A stretch of 6,168 nucleotides of DNA from an uncultured Chlorobiota bacterium (GCA_947311265.1 CAMZKQ010000273.1:1-6168); one strand, 5' to 3'; positions 1-6,168 are shown, numbered from the stretch's first letter. The notes: a model not told the origin generated them from the letters alone. Numbers and translations are program-made.

Positions 1-1
1 C

Positions 2-1051
2 GGAAGGTTTGGGCTACATGTATTCAACTCTAATTTTAAACCCCTTTGGCAAAAAGAAATTACACTCCCCTATAAAGAACAACTATTTGAAACCCAAGAT
101 TATACCGTAGATAATACAGGCAATGTATATTTGCTAGGAAAAGTTTACAAAGACAAGCATAGGGAGCAAAGGCGTGGAAAGGTAAATTATAATTACCATA
201 TCCTTAGCTACAAAAAAGAAGGCAAAGTGCTAGAGCTGCCCATAGAAACCCATGGCAATTACATTCAAGAAATGCAACTGGCAATAAATGCCCAGCAAGA
301 TATAATTTGCACAGGATTCTACTCACCAAGAACCAGCTCGAGCATAAAAGGAAGTTATTTTATTAAAATTGATGCACAAACTAAAACCACAAAAGTATCT
401 AAATTCCATACTTTCGATAGCCAACTAATTACACAAAACATGACGGCTTGGCAAAAAAAACGCTATCAAAAAAAAATCAGTAAAGGCAGAAATACAGAGC
501 TATACAGCTACGAATTAGACAATATCATTTTAAACAAAAACGGCGGCATACGCCTTATTGCAGAGCAATATTACATACACACTTATACCACCACTACCTA
601 CGACCCTAACGGAAACTCCACTTCCCAGACCAATTACAATTATAACTACAACGACATTATTGTCGTAAATATATCGGCAGAAGGGCAACTGTTATGGGCA
701 GAAAAAATTGCAAAAAAGCAATCTACAACCAACGATGGCGGCTTCTATTCTTCCTATGCACTTGCTTTGGTTAAAGATAAGCTATACTTTATTTTTAACG
801 ACAATGTTGAAAATTTAAACTCCAGAGGCGTAGGCAAAGTACACAACTTTACACTCCGTAAAGCTGGAATAACAGTACTTGTGGAGCTAGATAGCCAAGG
901 CAAAAAAAATAAAAATATTCTTTTCGATAATCAAAAAACAGGCATTCTAATACGCCCCAAAGTATGCCAACAACTAACACCCAACAGCATGCTGCTCTTC
1001 GGGCAAAGAAAAAAAAAGCAAAGATTTGCAAAAATTACATTTAAGGAATAG
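2..1051 (+). CDS. Hypothetical secreted beta-propeller-like protein (5' end outside the window)
   Basis: The frame is open from base 2 to the TAG at 1049-1051, giving 349 residues with no start in view. The TTG at 131 is therefore not the start: the codons before it read as sensible protein of the same style (VFNSNF, PLWQKEI, TVDNTGNVYLLGK). The protein is built from short beta-strand units typical of propeller proteins: 'dGnvYllGk' (about residues 39-48), 'SYFIKIDAQT' and 'DIIVVNISAEGQLLWAEKI'. A low-complexity NYNYNYND stretch lies near bases 630-657. The C-terminal part has NDGGFYSSY, LYFIFND and RPKVC, which I recall from uncharacterised Bacteroidota proteins; this is from memory, not a search. 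No catalytic motif or membrane segment is visible, and any signal peptide would be upstream. It ends 32 bases before the sensor phosphatase on the same strand, so co-transcription is likely. A- runs of 8-9 occur at 453-460, 468-476 and near 1009-1017. Function unknown. Confidence 0.85.
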   Translation, partial: GRFGLHVFNSNFKPLWQKEITLPYKEQLFETQDYTVDNTGNVYLLGKVYKDKHREQRRGKVNYNYHILSYKKEGKVLELPIETHGNYIQEMQLAINAQQDIICTGFYSPRTSSSIKGSYFIKIDAQTKTTKVSKFHTFDSQLITQNMTAWQKKRYQKKISKGRNTELYSYELDNIILNKNGGIRLIAEQYYIHTYTTTTYDPNGNSTSQTNYNYNYNDIIVVNISAEGQLLWAEKIAKKQSTTNDGGFYSSYALALVKDKLYFIFNDNVENLNSRGVGKVHNFTLRKAGITVLVELDSQGKKNKNILFDNQKTGILIRPKVCQQLTPNSMLLFGQRKKKQRFAKITFKE

Positions 1052-1083
1052 TTATTGTACTACAATTATTGAAGCAAATTAAA

Positions 1084-4000
1084 ATGGCAAAAATATATAT
1101 ATATACATTTAATTTCCTATTAATAGCACTACTATTATTATTGCCAATAGCACTATTGGCTCAAAATAACGAATTTAGGCACATTAGAATTGCAGACGGG
1201 CTATCGCACGACAACGTATATACCATAATGCAGGACAAAGAAGGCTACATTTGGATAGGTACGCAAAATGGGCTAGATAAGTACGATGGCTACACATTTA
1301 CCACCTATCTGCACGACCCACAAGACTCTTGCTCGTTGGTTTCCGCAGCCTTCGGCAAACTTTTTCAGGACAGTAAAGGGCGAATATGGATTGCCACTTA
1401 CCGTGGAGGGCTAAGTTGCTATAACCCAAAAGAAAACACGATTAAACATTTCCAGCATAAGCCCAAAGACACCAGCTCGATACTTAGTAACTTGGTGCGA
1501 ACAGTAGTAGAAGATACCAAAGGACAAATCTGGGTATCTGCCGCAAGAGGCGGTTTGCACTTATACAACGAAGAGCAGCAAAACTTTAAGCAATTCAAGC
1601 ATATTAAAAATGACCCCACTACAATCCCCGATAGAAATGTAAACGCTTTGGCAGTAGATAAGCAAGGCTATATCTGGGGGGGGACACCCAAAGGATTATT
1701 TCGGATAAATATAAATACCCATAAAATTGAAACGTTCAATCCCGATGCTAAACAAAAAGGTCAAACTACTTCAAAAGTGCAATCGCTCCTTATAGATGCT
1801 CAAAATACACTATGGGTAGGCACAAGAGGCAGCGGGGTTTATAAATATATCCCGAAAGGCAAAACCTTTAAACCAATTAGCCAAATAATTACAGCTGTCC
1901 CGGGCTTCCTCTCAAAAGAAAGAATACAATGCCTTTACCAAACTAAAGATAAAAAAATATGGATAGGTACATATACACACGGCTTGCTATCCTTAGATTT
2001 AGAAAATAATAAAGTAAACACATTTCTGCATCAGCCAGAAAACAGTAAAAGCCTTAGCCACAACAAAGTAGAAAGCATTTTTGAAGACAGTGCCAACAAC
2101 CTCTGGGTAGGTACACGAGGAGGTGGTATTAGCCTTTTAGACTTAAAACCAAGAAAATTTACCAACATTCTTTACAAGGAAAAACAAGCCAACAGAATCG
2201 CAGGGAAATCGATATTAAGCATAGCACACAACCCCAAAACAGGGCTTACTTACTTCGGTACAAATGCAGGACTTTCTATTTACAACCCCAAAAGCAAAAC
2301 ATATACCAACCTTATAAACAACAAATCTGACCCTAGCTCCTTCCCCGGCAGAAGGGTACGCTCATTGTGTGTTACAAAAGAAGGTAGCCTATGGATAGGT
2401 ACATTTAGGCATGGGATTTTTAAACTTGAGAAAAAAGATGGAAAGTATAGTTATATTGACTACACCAAGATAAATGACAGTACAGCAATAGATATTCAAA
2501 TAAACTCAATATTAGAAGACTCAAAAGGAGTACTTTGGGTGGCCACCAAATTTGGGTTAGCACGAATACAACTAAATGATAACCAAGCCCCTATATACGA
2601 AACCTCCGAAGAAAACTGTAAACTCTACAAACAGTATATTACTTCGATTTTTGAAGACTCCAAACAAAACATCTGGGTAGCGGCATCAGCAGGACTGTAT
2701 AAGTACAATCCAGAAACAAATAACTACATTAAATATGAAAATAACACCCCCAAGAAAAAAGGAAGTACGATAAGCAATGTCAATCAAATTTTTGAAGACC
2801 ACGAAAATAACTTATGGATAGCCACAGGCAGTAGCGGACTCTATCAATTTAATCCTGAAAATGGAACATTTAAAGCCTACCGAGATAACAGCCTAAAAAC
2901 AGGCAACCTCACCGCAATACTGGAAAGCAACACAGGCCACCTTTGGCTTAGTAGCGGCAAAGGCTTAAGCAAGTTCAATAGAAAAACAGGACAATACACT
3001 CACTTTGGAATTTCAGACGGAATTTCAGAAACAGGCTTTAATATTAACGCTTGCCAAAAACTCCCCTCAGGAGAATTAATTTTTGGTAACATTTCAGGCT
3101 ATACCAGCTTCGACCCAGCACAAATAAAACTCAATCCACATCAGCCCAAAATAGTACTTACAGATTTCAAAATTGCCAACAGCTCCTTCCTGCCCAAAAG
3201 CAACTCTTTCTGCAACACTACCTATGCCGACCTAAACGAAATTACACTTACCCACAACGATTACGTCTTTTCTGTTGAATTTGCAGCCCTCGATTTCACC
3301 AACCCTAAAAGAAATAAATACCGCTATAAAATGGAAGGTTTTAACAAAGAGTGGATAGAATTTGGAACAAAAAGGTATGCCATGTTCACCAGCTTACCAC
3401 ACGGGAAATACACCCTTAAGGTACAAGGAACCAACAACGACGGAATTTGGAGCAACAAAGATAACTCAATTGCCATAAAAGTAATTATAAAGCCCGCCTT
3501 TTGGCAAACCATACTATTCAAAATTGTAGCAGGATTATTAATTTTAACGCTACTAGCCTTGCTTGTTAAAAACAGATTAGCACAACTAAAAAGAGATAAA
3601 GAAAAACTCGAAAAAATGGTACAAACCCGTACCGTTGAAGTAGAAAACCAAAAAACAGAACTCATTAAAAGCAGCCAAGAAATACAAACCCAAAACGAAA
3701 AAATCCGCAGCAGCATTGGCTACGCCAAAACAATCCAACAAGCCATACTCCCCTTCAAATGGCGGTTCGATAGCTTTGCAGAAAGTTTTATTTTCTACCA
3801 AGCCAAGGATATTGTTTCAGGCGATTTTTATTGGCACGAACACATCGAAGGCTACCAGTTTATTGCAGTAGTAGATTGCTCTGGGCATGGCGTTCCAGGA
3901 GCTTTCATGAGCATGATTGGAAGCCGATTACTCAAAGAAATTGTAAGCGAAAAGAAAATCTTTGAACCCAACAAAATCCTCTCGAAATTAGACGAGTATG

Positions 4001-4461
4001 TTAAAATAACATTAAAACAAGACCAAACCGACAACAGAGATGGCATGGATGTTTGCCTAATTCGCCTAGAAAAAAACGAGCTAGGCTACAACGGCATTTT
4101 TTGCGGAGCAAAACGCAACTTAATCTATTACAAAAAAGAAGACCATAAACTATACCAAAAAAAAGGCACTCGCCGCTCTATTGGGGGCGTTTTTACACGC
4201 AGTTCTAAACAAGAATTTAAAAATGAACCAATTAAATTTTATAAAGATGACGTAATTTACCTCACTACCGACGGCTATATCGACCAAAATAGCCCCGAAA
4301 GAAAACGCTTCGGGACAACAAAACTGGTAACTATTTTAGAGCAATCCTCTCAAATGCAAATGTCCGAATTAAAAACAGAATTAGCACAGGCACTTAAAAA
4401 TTTCCAAAAAGACAGCCCCCAGCGAGACGACATTACACTCATTGGCTTAAAATTGAAGTGA
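1084..4461 (+). CDS. Two-component-type propeller sensor with SpoIIE/PP2C-type serine/threonine phosphatase output
   Basis: A 1125-residue protein. I chose ATG 1084 over TTG 1069 because it directly precedes a clean signal peptide (residues 1-26, cleavage likely LLA|QN); no Shine-Dalgarno is visible. About 14 Reg_prop blades follow (residues ~35-678), each like 'EDskgniWvGT..GGLyky'. Blade 8 (LTYFGT) and blade 14 (LIFGN) lack the Trp, and 14 blades suggest two seven-bladed propellers. A Y_Y_Y domain (~688-799; YRYKMEGF, LPHGKYTLKVQG) leads to one membrane helix (~809-828), a coiled coil (~832-880) and the phosphatase (~885-1125). Its motifs are GYAKTIQQAILP, VSGDFYW (D914), VVDCSGHG (D931), DGMD (D986, D989), TTDGY (D1063) and QRDDIT (D1115/D1116). 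All expected metal-ligand aspartates are present, so it should be active. Inferred topology is propellers outside the inner membrane and phosphatase inside. SpoIIE-type enzymes usually dephosphorylate STAS-domain partners; none is visible here. The ligand is unknown. An eight-G run lies at 1676-1683. Confidence 0.93.
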   Translation: MAKIYIYTFNFLLIALLLLLPIALLAQNNEFRHIRIADGLSHDNVYTIMQDKEGYIWIGTQNGLDKYDGYTFTTYLHDPQDSCSLVSAAFGKLFQDSKGRIWIATYRGGLSCYNPKENTIKHFQHKPKDTSSILSNLVRTVVEDTKGQIWVSAARGGLHLYNEEQQNFKQFKHIKNDPTTIPDRNVNALAVDKQGYIWGGTPKGLFRININTHKIETFNPDAKQKGQTTSKVQSLLIDAQNTLWVGTRGSGVYKYIPKGKTFKPISQIITAVPGFLSKERIQCLYQTKDKKIWIGTYTHGLLSLDLENNKVNTFLHQPENSKSLSHNKVESIFEDSANNLWVGTRGGGISLLDLKPRKFTNILYKEKQANRIAGKSILSIAHNPKTGLTYFGTNAGLSIYNPKSKTYTNLINNKSDPSSFPGRRVRSLCVTKEGSLWIGTFRHGIFKLEKKDGKYSYIDYTKINDSTAIDIQINSILEDSKGVLWVATKFGLARIQLNDNQAPIYETSEENCKLYKQYITSIFEDSKQNIWVAASAGLYKYNPETNNYIKYENNTPKKKGSTISNVNQIFEDHENNLWIATGSSGLYQFNPENGTFKAYRDNSLKTGNLTAILESNTGHLWLSSGKGLSKFNRKTGQYTHFGISDGISETGFNINACQKLPSGELIFGNISGYTSFDPAQIKLNPHQPKIVLTDFKIANSSFLPKSNSFCNTTYADLNEITLTHNDYVFSVEFAALDFTNPKRNKYRYKMEGFNKEWIEFGTKRYAMFTSLPHGKYTLKVQGTNNDGIWSNKDNSIAIKVIIKPAFWQTILFKIVAGLLILTLLALLVKNRLAQLKRDKEKLEKMVQTRTVEVENQKTELIKSSQEIQTQNEKIRSSIGYAKTIQQAILPFKWRFDSFAESFIFYQAKDIVSGDFYWHEHIEGYQFIAVVDCSGHGVPGAFMSMIGSRLLKEIVSEKKIFEPNKILSKLDEYVKITLKQDQTDNRDGMDVCLIRLEKNELGYNGIFCGAKRNLIYYKKEDHKLYQKKGTRRSIGGVFTRSSKQEFKNEPIKFYKDDVIYLTTDGYIDQNSPERKRFGTTKLVTILEQSSQMQMSELKTELAQALKNFQKDSPQRDDITLIGLKLK
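1676..1683 (+). repeat. G8 homopolymer inside the sensor phosphatase gene (possible slippage tract)
   Basis: Eight consecutive G in AT-rich coding DNA, encoding the end of Trp198 plus Gly199-Gly200 in propeller blade 4. Other blades have W-I/V-G-T here, while this one has W-G-G-T, so the run replaces the usual Ile/Val codon with GGG. With nine G the frame reaches TAA at 1722-1724; with seven G it reaches TAA at 1706-1708. Either change would leave only a secreted fragment of roughly 210 residues without the membrane helix and phosphatase. Slippage is inferred; the run itself is seen. Confidence 0.6.
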
Positions 4462-4519
4462 AAAAATCTTAAAAAAGCCTAAACTCCGCTAAACAATTTT
4501 TCTTATCCTCTTTATTTTG

Positions 4520-4527
4520 TATTTTTG
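4520..4527 (+). promoter_or_regulatory. Bacteroidota-type -7 box (TAnnTTTG), no matching gene downstream
   Basis: TATTTTTG matches the Bacteroidota primary-sigma -7 consensus TAnnTTTG. The region about 19 bases upstream has only a T-rich stretch (near 4497-4501) instead of a clear TTTG -33 element. A transcript from here would begin near 4534, yet the next intact gene starts at 4944. It may therefore drive a long leader, or be left over from a gene lost from this spot. A second match, TAGATTTG at 4652-4659, has no well-spaced -33 element and is weaker. Confidence 0.3.
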
Positions 4528-4676
4528 TAAATAGCTTCTAATTTAGAAACCAACCAATAATTAGGCAAATTTCATAGTTGTGGTGCATTAGAAAAGACGA
4601 ATATCATAAAATAAAAACTTAAAATAAATATGTAGATTGTTGAAAAGCATTTAGATTTGTGAAAAGAAACAGAAAG

Positions 4677-4693
4677 GTGTGACACTGTCTCAC
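4677..4693. repeat. 17-base palindrome GTGTGACACTGTCTCAC followed by a T run
   Basis: The two halves GTG-T-GACA and TGTC-T-CAC are complementary except for one mismatched pair (T opposite T), around a single central C. Six T follow (4694-4699). As RNA it would make only a poor hairpin because the loop is almost absent, so it reads better as a protein-binding DNA palindrome or as the end of a lost insertion sequence. A weak terminator is the other option. Role undetermined. Confidence 0.35.
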
Positions 4694-4750
4694 TTTTTTA
4701 GAATAGAAAGTAAAATGATAGAATTATTTGAAAATAAAAAATATAGATAA

Positions 4751-4778
4751 TTGTGATTGCCCTCTGATTTGATAATAT
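4751..4778 (+). promoter_or_regulatory. Weak sigma70-like promoter candidate upstream of the DUF1016 gene
   Basis: TTGTGA (4751-4756), a 16-base spacer and TAATAT (4773-4778) resemble a proteobacterial -35/-10 pair. This fits only if the segment came from outside Bacteroidota. In DNA this AT-rich, such a match is easily due to chance, and it leaves a leader of about 160 bases before the DUF1016 start. Confidence 0.15.
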
Positions 4779-4848
4779 AAGAGCAACTGCAAAAAAGAAT
4801 GTATAGCCAGTATAAAATTTATTCTTGAACGAAATATTTTGCGAGGTT

Positions 4849-4937
4849 ATGCCTCAACGCTACTTACCGAGCGCTGGTAAATAATTGATGAAGAATGGGA
4901 ATTTATAGAATTAATAATAATAAGACCAATGAAATAG
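4849..4937 (+). pseudogene. Broken N-terminal remnant of an IS5-type transposase (tentative)
   Basis: From ATG 4849, preceded by GCGAGGTT, the frame reads MPQRYLPSAGK and stops at 4882-4884. In another frame, 4884-4934 reads IIDEEWEFIELIIIRPMK before TAG at 4935-4937. Together this resembles the start of IS5/DUF4096-type transposases, which commonly begin like 'RYPSDLTDEEWELIEPLLP'. The match rests mainly on DEEWE.IE, so it is suggestive only. If right, the gene is broken by a frameshift and cut off six bases before the DUF1016 start. No matching terminal inverted repeats or target duplication could be identified by eye. Confidence 0.33.
4864..4880. repeat. Small inverted repeat TTACC-N7-GGTAA with AGCGCT core
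   Basis: TTACC (4864-4868) pairs with GGTAA (4876-4880) around GAGCGCT, whose AGCGCT is itself a palindrome. Just upstream, GAGG (4843-4846) can pair with CCTC (4852-4855). These are the most GC-rich bases of the intergenic region. They lie inside the transposase-like stretch, so the pairing may be incidental. No T run follows, so a terminator is unlikely. Confidence 0.25.
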
Positions 4938-4943
4938 ATAATT

Positions 4944-5960
4944 ATGAAAAACTTACCAACACCCAATAGTTACCAAAATCTTAAACAAGAGATTGCCACA
5001 CTTCTTGTAAAAGGTCGTAAGCAGGCGGTTAAATCGGTTAATACTATTTTAGTGCAAACCTATTGGCATATTGGTAATCATATTGTGGAGTTTGAGCAAA
5101 AGGGAAAAGCAAAAGCGGAATACGGTAAGGAGCTTTTAACGAAATTATCAAAAGACCTCTCACTTGAATTTGGCAAGGGGTTTAGTCGCTCAAATCTATT
5201 CCAAATGCGATTGCTTTATATAAAGTTTCCAAAAATCCAGACACTGTCTGAACAATTGAGCTGGAGTCATTACGTTGTGCTTATAAAATGTAATGATGAG
5301 TTAGAATTAAACTTTTATCTTAAACAGTGTGAAAGAGAGAATTGGAGCGTTAGAGAGCTAAAAAGACAGATGAAAAGTATGCTCTTTCGTCGCTTGGCAC
5401 TTAGTAAAGATAAACAAGGTGTTTTGGACTTATCTAATAAAGGGCAAGAAATAGCCCAAGCAGAAGATATAATAAAAGATCCTTACATCTTTGACTTTTT
5501 AGATATCCCTATTGATTACAGATATTTGGAGGGAGAACTTGAAGAAAAGCTAATCTCTAATCTTGAAAAGTTTTTATTGGAACTCGGTAAGGGATTCGCC
5601 TTTATTGGCAGACAATATAAAATTTTAATAGGCAGTCGTCACTTTTTTATCGATTTGGTTTTTTATCACCGTATCCTTAAATGTTTTGTTCTTATAGATC
5701 TAAAAAGAGGTGAAGTCGAGCATAATGATATTGGTCAAATGAATCTCTATCTTAACTACTTTAAAAATGAAGAAAATGTAGAAGGTGATAATCCACCAAT
5801 TGGTATAGTTCTAGGGGCATATAAAGATCATATTCTTGTAGAGTATGCCACTCAAAATATAAGCAATCAGCTTTTTGTGAGCAAATATCAACTCTATCTA
5901 CCAGAAAAAGAAAAATTAATAGAAGCATTAAATAAAATTTTAGGGAACGAAAATGAGTAA
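4944..5960 (+). CDS. DUF1016 (YhcG-family) PD-(D/E)xK nuclease domain protein
   Basis: 338 residues from ATG 4944 to TAA 5958-5960, the usual full length for the family. The N-terminal DUF1016_N domain (~8-150) shows the family pattern: YWHIG (40-44), GKELLTKLSKDL, GFSRSNLFQMRLLY, LSWSHYVVL and ENWSVRELKRQM. The C-terminal PD-(D/E)xK domain (~175-335) has FDFLDIP, LELGKGFAFIGRQY (E213), FIDLVFYH (D237), IDLKRG (D252, K254), IGQMNLYLNYF (Q265) and SKYQLYLP. The third acidic position is Asp (DLK) where many relatives have ELK; both fit the fold's motif, so the site looks intact. Relatives occur often beside restriction-modification genes and in other defence islands, but the biochemical role is poorly defined. 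No clear Shine-Dalgarno precedes it. Codon choice favours AAT, GTT, CTT and GGT, whereas the two genes to the left use AAC and ACC freely, suggesting a different origin. Its end overlaps the next start by eight bases. Confidence 0.93.
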   Translation: MKNLPTPNSYQNLKQEIATLLVKGRKQAVKSVNTILVQTYWHIGNHIVEFEQKGKAKAEYGKELLTKLSKDLSLEFGKGFSRSNLFQMRLLYIKFPKIQTLSEQLSWSHYVVLIKCNDELELNFYLKQCERENWSVRELKRQMKSMLFRRLALSKDKQGVLDLSNKGQEIAQAEDIIKDPYIFDFLDIPIDYRYLEGELEEKLISNLEKFLLELGKGFAFIGRQYKILIGSRHFFIDLVFYHRILKCFVLIDLKRGEVEHNDIGQMNLYLNYFKNEENVEGDNPPIGIVLGAYKDHILVEYATQNISNQLFVSKYQLYLPEKEKLIEALNKILGNENE

Positions 5961-6006
5961 AAAAGATTTTTTCCCACAGCGACCAAAAGTAGAACCAACG
6001 ATTTAG
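5953..6006 (+). pseudogene. 17-codon stub of a gene translationally coupled to DUF1016
   Basis: ATG 5953 overlaps the last eight bases of the DUF1016 gene and reads MSKKDFFPQRPKVEPTI before TAG at 6004-6006. The overlap and the composed-looking start suggest the true beginning of a second operon gene. From memory, starts of the form 'FFPxRPxxxPTIYAYE' occur in large GIY-YIG (T5orf172) nuclease/helicase-type restriction proteins, and the break falls where 'YAYE' would be expected. That identity is tentative. The next bases do not continue the pattern in any frame, so this looks like a truncation and not a single stop mutation. It could instead be a chance short frame. Confidence 0.4.
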
Positions 6007-6010
6007 GTTT

Positions 6011-6168
6011 ATGCTGACCTGCTACATATTTGACGCAGAGGCAGGTACTAGACTACGAGTAACTCCACACCTCTAATGTTTTTGGTAATATCTTGCCGGT
6101 GAAAGAAGTTTTTGCTTTGGCAAAAAAATATGAAGCGATTACGGTTGTTGATGTTGCACAATCGGCAG
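6011..6168 (+). pseudogene. Internal fragment of a class V aminotransferase / cysteine desulfurase family gene, frameshifted
   Basis: From 6063 to the window edge the frame reads HTSNVFGNILPVKEV, then ALAKKYEAITVVDVAQSA. This matches the PLP-binding core of cysteine desulfurase-like enzymes ('VTHxSNxxGxIxPVKEI...VDxAQSA'). The Asp of VVDVAQ (codon 6150) and the Gln (6159) are the expected cofactor contacts. A TAA lies in frame at 6060-6062, but another frame upstream (about 6011-6065) reads IFDAEAGTRLRVT. Removing one C at 6065-6066 joins the two as TRLRVT-HTSNVFG, the expected order, so a one-base insertion or a base-call error is likely. No start codon or N-terminal third precedes it: only about 50 bases separate it from the 5953 stub. 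The gene may continue beyond the window. Confidence 0.7.

Larger units (their letters stand above)
4462..4943. other. 482-base intergenic region with remnants, no intact gene
   Basis: Very AT-rich DNA between the phosphatase stop and the DUF1016 start. No GC-rich hairpin with a T run directly follows the phosphatase gene, so its transcription end is unclear. Stops occur in all frames. The longest suggestive stretch is a start-less open frame of 34 codons (4776-4877) ending in TLLTERW then TAA, which runs in frame into a transposase-like stretch. Sites within it are listed separately: a promoter-like box, a 17-base palindrome, a hairpin and a transposase remnant. No tRNA or CRISPR repeat is visible. 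Confidence 0.6.

Noticed and set aside
131..133. TTG as start of the first gene
   Set aside because: The same frame is open to base 2 and reads as continuous protein of the same style, so the gene begins before the window.
630..657. AAY-TAY repeat (NYNYNYN) as a slippage tract
   Set aside because: The codons vary (AAT/AAC, TAC/TAT), so the DNA is not a true simple repeat and slippage is unlikely.
1069..1071. TTG as start of the sensor phosphatase
   Set aside because: ATG 1084 in the same frame sits right before the signal peptide. The five extra codons add nothing and lack a ribosome binding site.
1251..3117. Repeated TGGATAGGTAC-like DNA words as a repeat array or CRISPR
   Set aside because: They encode the WIGT core of successive propeller blades at irregular spacing, so protein repeats explain them.
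3324..3801. Minus-strand open frames opposite the Y_Y_Y, coiled-coil and phosphatase region
   Set aside because: They lie wholly inside a well-supported gene, are rich in Phe/Leu/Ser as expected from the antisense of A-rich coding DNA, and show no family motif. The same holds for those at 849-1031, 1419-1619 and 3852-4046.
4462..4505. Terminator directly after the phosphatase gene
   Set aside because: Only a three-base AGC/GCT pairing could be found around 4477-4491, which is too weak to support a terminator call.
4776..4880. 34-codon open frame ending in TLLTERW as a small gene
   Set aside because: It has no ATG or GTG start and no ribosome binding site. It overlaps the transposase-like remnant, so it is treated as part of decayed DNA.

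Overview
The window looks like a Bacteroidota chromosome over its left three quarters. It is AT-rich and has weak or absent Shine-Dalgarno sequences. It contains a giant periplasmic two-component-type propeller sensor, and one TAnnTTTG-type promoter box lies behind that gene. The right quarter differs in codon choice and in gene content. It may be transferred DNA, a decayed genomic island, or a chimeric join. I cannot name a genus.

Layout. Positions 2-1051 hold the 3' part of a gene that enters from the left edge. It encodes a secreted-looking, beta-propeller-like protein of unknown function. After 32 bases comes a complete gene (1084-4461) for a 1125-residue membrane sensor: signal peptide, about 14 Reg_prop blades (two presumed seven-bladed propellers), a Y_Y_Y domain, one membrane helix, a coiled coil and a cytoplasmic SpoIIE/PP2C-type serine/threonine phosphatase with its metal-binding aspartates intact. 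The two genes are close enough to be co-transcribed. The phosphatase gene carries a run of eight G inside blade 4. A change of one base in either direction would end the protein within about 14 codons, so this is a candidate ON/OFF switch.

Positions 4462-4943 hold no intact gene. They contain a possible promoter box, a 17-base palindrome followed by a T run, a compact hairpin, and what looks like the broken start of an IS5-type transposase. Positions 4944-5960 encode an intact DUF1016/YhcG-family PD-(D/E)xK nuclease-like protein, a family common in restriction and other defence islands. Its last codons overlap the start of a second gene that breaks off after 17 codons. From about 6011 to the window end the DNA reads as an internal piece of a class V aminotransferase (cysteine desulfurase family), lacking its beginning and interrupted by an apparent one-base frameshift.

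How the genes relate. The sensor phosphatase is a self-contained signalling device: an outside ligand would control dephosphorylation of a cytoplasmic partner, in this family usually a STAS-domain anti-anti-sigma protein, which is not present here. The nuclease-like gene and the fragments around it have no visible functional link to the sensor and look like a separate, rearranged accessory segment.
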